From the NCBI GenBank assembly GCA_019243595.1, contig JAFAUA010000128.1, positions 1 through 5,350 of the forward strand: 5,350 bases of DNA. Direction: 5' to 3'. The position numbers were made by a program, and so were the translations under genes. This stretch comes from Acidimicrobiia bacterium. Lineage in GTDB: Bacteria; Actinomycetota; Acidimicrobiia; Acidimicrobiales; AC-14. Below the pieces are notes generated by a model. That model was not told the DNA's origin. It ran no database searches and was given only the letters and a program-made list of their open reading frames with translations. Positions 1-4,918 of this stretch are shown here, piece by piece. Each line of letters starts with the position of its first letter. The first letter of the stretch is position 1.

Positions 1-15
1 GCAGGAAGTGCTCGA

Positions 16-615
16 TCAGTGTTCGTCTGTTGTCCGGGTGTCCTGCTCCGAGGCGGCCGGCCCGCTCTTTTGGATCTCTCCCTGGACGATGGCGACCATC
101 TGATGGGTGATGTTGTCGAGGTCGGCGCTCATCTGCGGGAAGGGCTCAGAGGACCACGACGTCTGGAACGCCTGATAGTTCAACCGGTTGAGCTGGTTCT
201 GGGCGTCCTCGCTGAGCGAGATGTGATGGTGGGGCTGCAGAACGACCTGGTTGGCGTAGGCGAAGGTCTGACACGACGTGCAGTGGTCGTTGATGGCGAG
301 GGCCAGGTTCTGCGGCTGATAGTTCGTGGGATTGCCCTCGACGATGAGCACCTGGATGGCGGTCGCAACGGTTCGTTCCCCGGTCCCAGTGGCCGTTGCA
401 TACGCCGTGTTCTGGTTGGCGACTGTCGACCCGGGATTCTCGGTGACGGCTGCGAGCGAGAAGGCGCGCTGAGAGTTGTCCTTGGTGTTCTGGACCTGCA
501 CGATGTTGTTGCCGTTCCCGTCCCCGCTGTAGACCCACGCGTAGGCGGGGCGTACGGCGAAGCCGACCACGCCGATCGCGGTGACCATCGCCGCCGTCGC
601 CAGCCGAATCCTCAT
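16..615 (-). CDS. Secreted Asn/Gln/Ala-repeat protein with one CxxC motif
   Basis: This is a predicted exported protein of 199 residues and unknown function. The ATG at 615 is chosen because a perfect AGGAGG lies 7 bases upstream (623-628) and a textbook signal peptide follows: MRIR, a hydrophobic stretch, then AYA at residues 24-26 before W27. An upstream in-frame start at 771 would add 52 Arg-rich residues before the signal peptide and is rejected. The mature part opens with GDGNGNNIVQVQNTKDNS, followed by two related units: TAYATATGTGERTVATAIQ (70-88) and NLALAINDHCTSCQTFAYAN (103-122), the second with C112 and C115. Residues 133-183 look helical and Gln-rich, and the C-terminus is polar with no wall-sorting signal. 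It is a clear paralogue of the product at 1986-2711: both share QNTKD, the paired units and the helical segment. Unlike that paralogue, its first unit lacks both cysteines. The gene is last in the minus-strand series, 127 bases after the STAS gene. I do not recognise a named family. Confidence 0.85.
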   Translation of the reverse strand: MRIRLATAAMVTAIGVVGFAVRPAYAWVYSGDGNGNNIVQVQNTKDNSQRAFSLAAVTENPGSTVANQNTAYATATGTGERTVATAIQVLIVEGNPTNYQPQNLALAINDHCTSCQTFAYANQVVLQPHHHISLSEDAQNQLNRLNYQAFQTSWSSEPFPQMSADLDNITHQMVAIVQGEIQKSGPAASEQDTRTTDEH

Positions 616-622
616 CTCGCGT

Positions 623-628
623 CCTCCT
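623..628 (-). promoter_or_regulatory. Strong Shine-Dalgarno site deciding the start at 615
   Basis: The minus strand reads AGGAGG, 7 bases before the ATG at 615. It is the only full-consensus ribosome binding site in the window and places the start at the signal peptide rather than at the longer upstream option. Confidence 0.85.
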
Positions 629-646
629 GGGGGTTCGCCACCTGGA

Positions 647-723
647 GCGAGGAGTTCCCCGTCGGCTGCCCCGGCAAACCAGGGCAAAGAAGACCTGCGC
701 CGACGGTCCGGGGAGCTCCTCGC
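647..723 (-). repeat. Nested inverted repeat in the gap between the STAS gene and the last secreted-protein gene
   Basis: The 127-base gap (616-742) holds a large stem. Bases 647-661 pair with 709-723: 15 positions, all Watson-Crick except one G-T on the plus strand, which becomes C-A in a minus-strand RNA. Inside it, GTCGGC (661-666) can pair with GCCGAC (699-704), sharing base 661 with the outer stem. Within that, TGCCC (667-671) can pair with GGGCA (682-686). The first arm begins about 19 bases after the STAS stop codon. The last arm ends some 18 bases before the AGGAGG site. No T-run follows on either strand, so a classic intrinsic terminator is not supported. A structured leader, a processing site or an attenuator are possible readings. 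Confidence 0.5.
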
Positions 724-742
724 CGGTCTGCGCCGCCAGCGG

Positions 743-1078
743 TTACTCGGCGATCGGCAGGACCTTGTCAAGCCCTGTGATGGAGAGCACCTTGCGAGTA
801 GCGGGCTGAGGTGAGATCAGCACGATGGACCCGTCTTGGTCTTTCAATCGCTTGAGAATGACGACGAAGACTCCGAGGCCGGTGGAGTCGATGAAGTCCA
901 TCTCCGACAGGTCGAGGACCATTTCCTTCGTCCCGGATTCGACGAGCGCACTGAGCCTGTGCTCAACCGTCGGGGCCGTCGCCACGTCCACTTCACCGAT
1001 GATCTGTACGACGCAAGGCCCGTCGCCGTCAGACACAACCAGGCGAATGTCATCGCCCCGGGACACTGGGTTCGCCAC
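743..1078 (-). CDS. STAS-domain anti-anti-sigma factor (SpoIIAA/RsbV-like)
   Basis: This is a single STAS domain of 111 residues, the usual size for anti-sigma-factor antagonists. In this family the unphosphorylated protein binds an anti-sigma kinase and frees the sigma factor, and the kinase inactivates it by phosphorylating a conserved Ser/Thr. Visible hallmarks are IIGEVDVATAP (26-36), the strand VLDLSEMDFI (54-63) and D64-S65-T66-G67-L68-G69, which contains the phosphorylatable position. An amphipathic helix through L78 follows, then a final VLSITGLDKVLPI segment. I chose the GTG at 1078 because AGGAG sits 8 bases upstream. A GTG at 1168, overlapping the lipoprotein stop as GTGA, would add 30 residues unlike the family. 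No kinase, phosphatase or sigma factor lies in the window, so the partners are unknown. It sits between two exported-protein genes on the same strand. Confidence 0.92.
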   Translation of the reverse strand: MANPVSRGDDIRLVVSDGDGPCVVQIIGEVDVATAPTVEHRLSALVESGTKEMVLDLSEMDFIDSTGLGVFVVILKRLKDQDGSIVLISPQPATRKVLSITGLDKVLPIAE

Positions 1079-1086
1079 CGCTCTCA

Positions 1087-1091
1087 CTCCT
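1087..1091 (-). promoter_or_regulatory. Shine-Dalgarno site deciding the STAS start
   Basis: The minus strand reads AGGAG, 8 bases before the GTG at 1078. Its first two bases (1091, 1090) also lie in the right arm of the inverted repeat 1090-1122, so folding of the leader could affect access to it. Confidence 0.65.
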
Positions 1092-1122
1092 GTTACCTCG
1101 CGAGGTGTCGAAAAGGTAACAG
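1090..1122 (-). repeat. Inverted repeat plus 12-bp palindrome upstream of the STAS gene
   Basis: CTGTTACC (1090-1097) and GGTAACAG (1115-1122) are perfect 8-base inverted copies with 17 bases between them. A second perfect palindrome, ACCTCGCGAGGT (1095-1106), overlaps the left arm. They fall in the 86-base gap between the lipoprotein and STAS genes and run into the STAS ribosome binding site. The arrangement fits either an operator for a dimeric regulator or an RNA stem-loop that partly covers the ribosome binding site. Neither role is shown by the sequence alone. Confidence 0.5.
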
Positions 1123-1164
1123 TCGTTAAGCCGACGCTCCGCGTCCGCACAGAGTCCCGCGCTC

Positions 1165-1986
1165 TCACTGCCCTTTGGTTTGGGTGACCCCTTCGGGAGC
1201 GCTGACACGCACCGGCTTGTTCGGCTGGCTAAGCCCGAGCTCGAAGTGAAAGCGCACCGCTGATAAGCGGCCGAGGGCCTGGCGAATCTGGGCGGGCGCT
1301 TGCGCCCCGAGCTTCACGTCGACCACGAGGTGTCGGAGGTAGTGGTCGGTCTTACCGGTGACGACCTCGGCCGAGGCCGACTCCGTGGCCGCCTGCAGCT
1401 TCTTGGCCAAGTCGCCCTGGATCTTCTCGGCCTTGACGTCGGCGGCGCCGAAGTTGTGGCTCAGGTGAAAGAGATCTTCGAGGGCGGCAGGCACGTTAAG
1501 GCGTCCGGTAATGCGTTGGACGGCGACGCCGTCGAGGCGGCCAGCGTCGCTGACCGTCGGCTTGTCGAACCACTTGTCGAGGTGAAGGTCGACGCCACTA
1601 CCACCCGACACCTTGAGCTGGTCGGCCTCGGCGCTCGAGAGCGCGGTCGTGCGTCCGTTGCGGACAACGAACGCCGCGTCGCCGGTGGACACGACCTTCA
1701 CGGTCTGGGTCGCACGACCTTCGTACTGCGTATAGGTGATGTCGCTGACCGGCAGGTGGCCGTTCGCGGCGAGCGAAAAGGGGCCCTGCAGCCGGAAGCC
1801 GGCTTGCTCACCTGTGGGCTGCTCCCCAGCGGCGGCCGTCAATTTGAGATCCATCACGCCGCTCTTGACGCTCGCCAGCTTGTCGGCAGTGTCCGCCAGC
1901 GGCCCGCTCGAGGCCGAGCCGCAGGCGGTGACGGTCGTGGCGAGCGTGAGCACTGCCGCCACGCCCGCGACCCGATGACCGAGCAT
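1165..1986 (-). CDS. Envelope lipoprotein, LppX/LprAFG-like
   Basis: This predicted lipoprotein has 273 residues. The N-terminus is MLGHR, a hydrophobic stretch and the lipobox V19-T20-A21-C22, so C22 should be lipidated and the protein anchored on the outer face of the membrane. The mature part begins with a Gly/Ser linker, then a helix (ADTADKLASVKSGVMDLKL), and then alternating strands. A passage with VKVVSTGDAAFVVRNG (about 96-111) and a C-terminal VDVKLGAQAPAQIRQALGRL followed by VRFHFELGLS and VRVSAPEG complete it. This pattern and length recall the mycobacterial LppX/LprAFG fold, whose members carry lipids across the envelope. I infer the family from layout, not from a search. The ATG shares its A with the TGA of the upstream gene (TGATG) and has no clear Shine-Dalgarno, which points to translational coupling. 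Its stop is 86 bases before the STAS start. Confidence 0.8.
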   Translation of the reverse strand: MLGHRVAGVAAVLTLATTVTACGSASSGPLADTADKLASVKSGVMDLKLTAAAGEQPTGEQAGFRLQGPFSLAANGHLPVSDITYTQYEGRATQTVKVVSTGDAAFVVRNGRTTALSSAEADQLKVSGGSGVDLHLDKWFDKPTVSDAGRLDGVAVQRITGRLNVPAALEDLFHLSHNFGAADVKAEKIQGDLAKKLQAATESASAEVVTGKTDHYLRHLVVDVKLGAQAPAQIRQALGRLSAVRFHFELGLSQPNKPVRVSAPEGVTQTKGQ

Positions 1987-2711
1987 CAGCCCGCAGTCGT
2001 AGTGGGCGGCGACGTGGCCTGAGTTGGTGCCGCCGTCGTCGGAGTGCTCCCGCTGCTGGTGGTCGTCGGAGTCGTCGACGGCGTGGTTGTGTCAGTGGTC
2101 GCCGTCGATGTTGGCGTCACGGCCGTCGTCGTGGTCGCAGTATCCGACGAGGACTGCGGAGGCGGGCCGGCTGGCACAAGATCGTTCTGGAAGACGTCAT
2201 ACACCTGTTGGGCCAACTCGCTGATGCGCGCCTGCAGCTGGTCCGGGGGGAGCCCCGAGTGCTTCAGCTGTTCGTACTCCTGGCGGATCTGCGCCAGTTG
2301 CTTGTGGCCTTCGGCCGTAAGGTGCGCCGGCCGGGGACCGGTACCGAACACGAACTGGAACGCGTCAGCAAGCGTCACGCAATCGGTGCAGTCCTGGTTG
2401 TAGGCGATCGCGACATTGGTCGGCGTGTACGTGTCGGTCGTGCCGCTGACGAGCACGACCTGGATAGCCACAGCAACGGTCTGGCAGTCAGTGCAGCTGG
2501 ATGCCGCCACGGCCGCGTTGCTCGGGTCAACTGTGCTTCCGGCTGCGTGTGACACCTTGAACGCGAATTTGAACACCGAGGAATCGTCCTTGGTGTGTTC
2601 TGGGCCACCGCTGTGTTGTTGTTACCGGTGCTCTGGGCCGACGCGGGAGCGGCCACCCAGAAGGGTGGCCGCCGCCATCGAACCCAGCACCAGGAGTGGC
2701 AGGTGCTTCAT
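1986..2711 (-). CDS. Secreted double-CxxC repeat protein with Thr-rich tail, frame disrupted twice near the 5' end
   Basis: This is an exported protein of unknown function and a paralogue of the product at 16-615. As read, no single frame covers it. The ATG at 2711 gives MKHLPLLVLGSMAAATLLGG and then runs to a stop. The frame shifted near 2655-2665 gives AAPASAQSTGNNNTAVAQNT. A second shift near 2590-2595 returns to the first frame, which stays open to 1986. Joined, the product has about 240 residues: a signal peptide ending ASA before QS, an Asn-rich segment, two units (C72/C75 in CTDCQTVAVAIQ, C107/C110 in CTDCVTLADAFQ), a Gln/Glu-rich helical region (130-175), and a 55-residue Thr/Ser/Pro tail without a sorting signal. 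The second shift is an extra AC compared with the paralogue. Possible readings are sequencing error, or a pseudogene with two compensating indels. If only the downstream part is called, it is 1986-2576 from an internal GTG, without a signal peptide. It ends TGATG into the lipoprotein start. Confidence 0.75.
1989..2153 (-). repeat. Thr/Ser/Pro low-complexity coding repeat
   Basis: The last 55 codons of the double-CxxC protein are mostly Thr, Ser, Pro and Ala, for example TTTPSTTPTTTSSGSTPTT. On the plus strand this appears as degenerate GTCGTC/GGTGGT runs. Such tails are usual as extended, often glycosylated spacers in actinobacterial surface proteins. No LPXTG motif or membrane anchor follows. 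Confidence 0.7.
2649..2672. repeat. Perfect 10-bp hairpin at the first frameshift
   Basis: Bases 2649-2658 and 2663-2672 are perfect inverted copies separated by four bases (AGAA). On the minus strand it reads GCGGCCACCC, TTCT, GGGTGGCCGC. It lies inside the signal-peptide coding part of the broken gene, exactly where the frame changes. GC-rich hairpins of this kind promote both sequencing error and template-switch mutation. Confidence 0.7.
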
Positions 2712-2721
2712 CGTCGGTTGG

Positions 2722-2880
2722 TCAGGAGCCCTCTTCCGCCAGAACCTGGCGGGCGGCCTCAAGCTTGCTGTTGACGTCCTTCACCGCGTCGTCGCCGTGG
2801 GTCTGGACGTGCTCCATGAAGGCGCCCCGGTCGTTGAAGCCCTTCTTGTCACACTGCGGGCATGAGTACGTGACGCGCAT
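2722..2880 (-). CDS. Small C2H2 zinc-finger protein (52 aa)
   Basis: This short gene encodes 52 residues. The N-terminal half is one C2H2-type zinc finger: YSCPQCDKKGFND with C7 and C10, then F21, and H24 and H28 in MEHVQTH, giving C-x2-C-x13-H-x3-H. The second half (G29 to S52) is a charged, probably helical segment, KDVNSKLEAARQVLAEEG. A single finger of this kind could bind nucleic acid or act as a protein-protein adaptor. No partner can be named. Its ATG overlaps the stop of the preceding 66-residue protein by one base (TGATG) and has no clear Shine-Dalgarno of its own, so translation is probably coupled. The next gene begins 10 bases after its stop. The codon use, the intact zinc ligands and the coupling all support a real gene despite its size. 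Confidence 0.75.
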   Translation of the reverse strand: MRVTYSCPQCDKKGFNDRGAFMEHVQTHGDDAVKDVNSKLEAARQVLAEEGS

Positions 2881-3080
2881 CAGATGCCCTGGGTGATCGG
2901 AGCGGTCTGCTGCGCATTGGCATAGGCGACGGAGTTGTCCGACGCCACGTTCAGTGCGACCGCGGCGTTGACCGGCGCGGCCAGGTTGGCATTGATGAGC
3001 GACATGGCTTCACGATCGGGAAGCTCCTCGCCGCCCTCCGCTGCCAGCTCTTCCTCGGTGAGTCCCTTGTTCTCGTCCAT
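2880..3080 (-). CDS. 66-aa small protein: acidic leader with Gly-Gly, then Ala/Asn repeat segment
   Basis: This 66-residue protein has no signal peptide, and I do not recognise its family. It splits into two parts. Residues 1-26 are acidic: LTEEELAAEGG (7-17), then EELPDREAMSLI. The first of these resembles double-glycine leader peptides but is one residue short of the usual L-S-x-x-E-L-x-x-I-x-G-G spacing. Residues 30-66 are Ala/Asn/Val/Gln-rich (NAAVALNVASDNSVAYANAQ) and echo the units of the two secreted paralogues, without cysteines. The ATG at 3080 is the only usable start, since a stop lies 16 codons upstream in frame, and it lacks a Shine-Dalgarno, so a leaderless message is possible. 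Its stop overlaps the zinc-finger start (TGATG). It heads the minus-strand cluster and is divergent from the S9 peptidase gene. It could be a secreted or modified peptide precursor or a structural small protein. Confidence 0.7.
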   Translation of the reverse strand: MDENKGLTEEELAAEGGEELPDREAMSLINANLAAPVNAAVALNVASDNSVAYANAQQTAPITQGI

Positions 3081-3121
3081 GCGGAAGGTTTTCCCGATGC
3101 GCCCGCCCGCGAAACTGGTGT
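3081..3121. promoter_or_regulatory. 41-base divergent intergenic region
   Basis: This gap separates the start of the 66-residue protein (minus) from the GTG of the S9 hydrolase (plus). If both genes are transcribed from here, their promoters must overlap or lie inside the opposing coding regions. I see no clear -35/-10 pair and no Shine-Dalgarno close to either start. The role is inferred from gene orientation alone. Confidence 0.35.
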
Positions 3122-4918
3122 GTGCCTAAATATCGACCTCTTCGCGACTACCTCGAGATCAGGACGGCCGCGCCGGCCAACTTCTCCCGTGACGGCTCGA
3201 AGGTGCTGGTGCAGTCCAACCTCTCGGGCACCGCGCAGCTCTATGTGATCGCCAGCAGCGGAGGCGACCTCCACCAGATCACCGAGTTCGACGAACCCGT
3301 CGGCGGCGCCTACCTGCCGACACGGGACGAAGTGGTGCTGTCAATGGACGCCGGCGGCAACGAGCGGACGCAGCTCTCGGTCATGGCAGACGATGGTTCC
3401 AACCTGCGGCCGCTCGTTCATGATCCCGAGCACATCCACCGCGTCGGCGGTGTGACGCGGGACGGCTCAGTGCTTGCCTACGCGTCCAACGCCCGCAACG
3501 GCACCGACTTCGACGTGTATGTGGTGCCGCTCGCCTCGAGCGGCTCAGACCCGCGTCTGGTCTTCGACATGGGCGGGTGGTGCCAGCCGGCGGGTTTCTC
3601 GCCGGACGGCCGGTGGCTGGCCGTATCCCGCCTTACCGAACGGAGCGGCGACAACGACGTCTACCTCGTCGACGTAGATACGCGAGAGATCATTCACGTC
3701 TCGCCCCACGAGGACGATGCCCGGTTCTCTTCGCCGTCGTGGCTGCCAGACTCCTCGGGGTTCTTCTTCAGCACCGATCAAGGCCGGGATTTGTCGGCCA
3801 TCGCCCGCTACGACCTCGCAGCGCGCTCCTGGGCCTATGTGCTCGAGCGGGAGTGGGACGCGTCATGCACCATCGACTGGCCAGGTCGCACGCTGATGGT
3901 CGAGACGAACGAGGACGGGGCGACCGAGATCGAGCTCCTCGACCCGGCGACCCTTACGGTTAAGGGGGAGGTCCCGCTGCCGGGGCGAGGCGTGGCCGGG
4001 ATCGGATTCTCCAGGGATGGCGCTCGTCTCGCCTACTCGTACACGTCACCCGTGGAGCCAGGCGATGCATGGGTGTACGACCTGGAGTCGCAGAGGACGA
4101 CTCGCCTCACGTCTTCGCCCCGCGGTGTGCCCGCCGACGAGATGGTGGAGCCGGAGCTGCACCGGTTCGCGAGTTTCGATGGCGAGCAGATCCCGGTGTT
4201 CCTCTACCGCCCGCGCACAACGGAAGCCACGCCACCGGTCGTCGTATGGGTCCACGGCGGGCCGGAGTCGCAGTATGTCCCGTCGTTCAACCCGGTCATC
4301 CAATACCTGGTCGCCCGGGGCTATGCCGTCGCCGCGCCCAACGTCCGCGGCTCTACCGGCTACGGCAAGCGCTTCTCTCAGCTCGACGACCGCCGGAAGC
4401 GCCTTGACTCAGTTGCCGACCTGGCTGCGCTGCACGACTGGCTGCGAGGGACCGGCGGCGTCGACGGCGGGCGGGCGGCCCTGTTCGGCGGCTCCTACGG
4501 CGGCTATATGGTGCTGGCGGGGCTGGCGTTCCAGCCCGAACGGTGGGCGGCCGGGGTGAGCGTGGTCGGCATCTCCAGCCTGAAGACATTCCTCGAAAAC
4601 ACGGCCGCGTGGCGCCGCAAGTTCCGCGAGCGCGAGTACGGCTCGCTCGCCGACGACGCGGACTTCTTGTTGGAGGCGTCGCCCCTCACCCACGCCGACG
4701 CCATTCGGGCCCCCCTGTTCTTGATCCACGGCGAAAACGATCCTCGGGTGCCGGTGGGCGAGGCCCGCCAGATCTACGACCTCATGCGCGCCAAGGGGAT
4801 CCGCAGCGAGCTCCTCATCTACCCAGACGAGGGCCACGGCCTGGCCAAGCTCAAGAATCGCCTCGACGCCTACCCGAAGGCCGCCGACTTCCTCGACGAG
4901 GTCCTCGGCGTCCGCTAG
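3122..4918 (+). CDS. S9 family serine peptidase (acylaminoacyl-peptidase / prolyl oligopeptidase type)
   Basis: This is a complete 598-residue enzyme of the prolyl oligopeptidase clan, most like the acylaminoacyl-peptidase branch, which cleaves N-terminal residues or acylated residues from short peptides. The N-terminal part (about 15-350) is a beta-propeller with repeated blade signatures such as FSRDGSKVLV, FSPDGRWLAV, WLPDSSGFFFST and FSRDGARLAYS. The C-terminal alpha/beta hydrolase (about 355-598) shows the oxyanion-region motif WVHGGPES (H378), the nucleophile S458 in GGSYGGY, D540 in HGENDPRVP and H572 in DEGHGL, so the triad is intact. There is no signal peptide or membrane span, hence a cytoplasmic location. 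I chose the GTG at 3122 because MPKYRPLRDYLE follows, no in-frame start lies just upstream, and the length fits the family. There is no clear Shine-Dalgarno. It is the only plus-strand gene, and its TAG stop interlocks with that of the convergent gene. The substrate is unknown. Confidence 0.95.
   Translation: MPKYRPLRDYLEIRTAAPANFSRDGSKVLVQSNLSGTAQLYVIASSGGDLHQITEFDEPVGGAYLPTRDEVVLSMDAGGNERTQLSVMADDGSNLRPLVHDPEHIHRVGGVTRDGSVLAYASNARNGTDFDVYVVPLASSGSDPRLVFDMGGWCQPAGFSPDGRWLAVSRLTERSGDNDVYLVDVDTREIIHVSPHEDDARFSSPSWLPDSSGFFFSTDQGRDLSAIARYDLAARSWAYVLEREWDASCTIDWPGRTLMVETNEDGATEIELLDPATLTVKGEVPLPGRGVAGIGFSRDGARLAYSYTSPVEPGDAWVYDLESQRTTRLTSSPRGVPADEMVEPELHRFASFDGEQIPVFLYRPRTTEATPPVVVWVHGGPESQYVPSFNPVIQYLVARGYAVAAPNVRGSTGYGKRFSQLDDRRKRLDSVADLAALHDWLRGTGGVDGGRAALFGGSYGGYMVLAGLAFQPERWAAGVSVVGISSLKTFLENTAAWRRKFREREYGSLADDADFLLEASPLTHADAIRAPLFLIHGENDPRVPVGEARQIYDLMRAKGIRSELLIYPDEGHGLAKLKNRLDAYPKAADFLDEVLGVR

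Noticed and set aside
655..679. GTTTGC-N13-GGGGAA on the minus strand as a SigB/SigF-type promoter for the 16-615 gene
   Set aside because: Only about four of six bases fit in each box and it lies inside the inverted repeat. It is tempting because of the nearby STAS gene, but not supportable without transcript data.
19..780. Plus-strand open frame of 253 codons opposite the first secreted-protein gene
   Set aside because: It is the antisense of a gene with a signal peptide, a ribosome binding site and a paralogue. The translation has no recognisable domain, and long shadow frames are usual at this GC content.
1079..1168. Upstream GTG at 1168 as the STAS start
   Set aside because: It overlaps the lipoprotein stop (GTGA), which is attractive. 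However, it adds 30 residues outside the STAS fold, and the GTG at 1078 has a well-placed AGGAG.
1300..2022. Plus-strand open frame of 240 codons opposite the lipoprotein gene
   Set aside because: The opposite strand has a clear lipobox and envelope-lipoprotein layout. The plus-strand translation is Arg/Gly/Val-rich shadow sequence.
3083..3094. GGAA-N4-TTCC inverted repeat in the divergent spacer as an operator
   Set aside because: Four-base arms are expected by chance in a window of this size.
3129..3134. GATATT on the minus strand as a -10 box for the 66-aa gene
   Set aside because: It is a four-of-six match with no convincing -35 element upstream.
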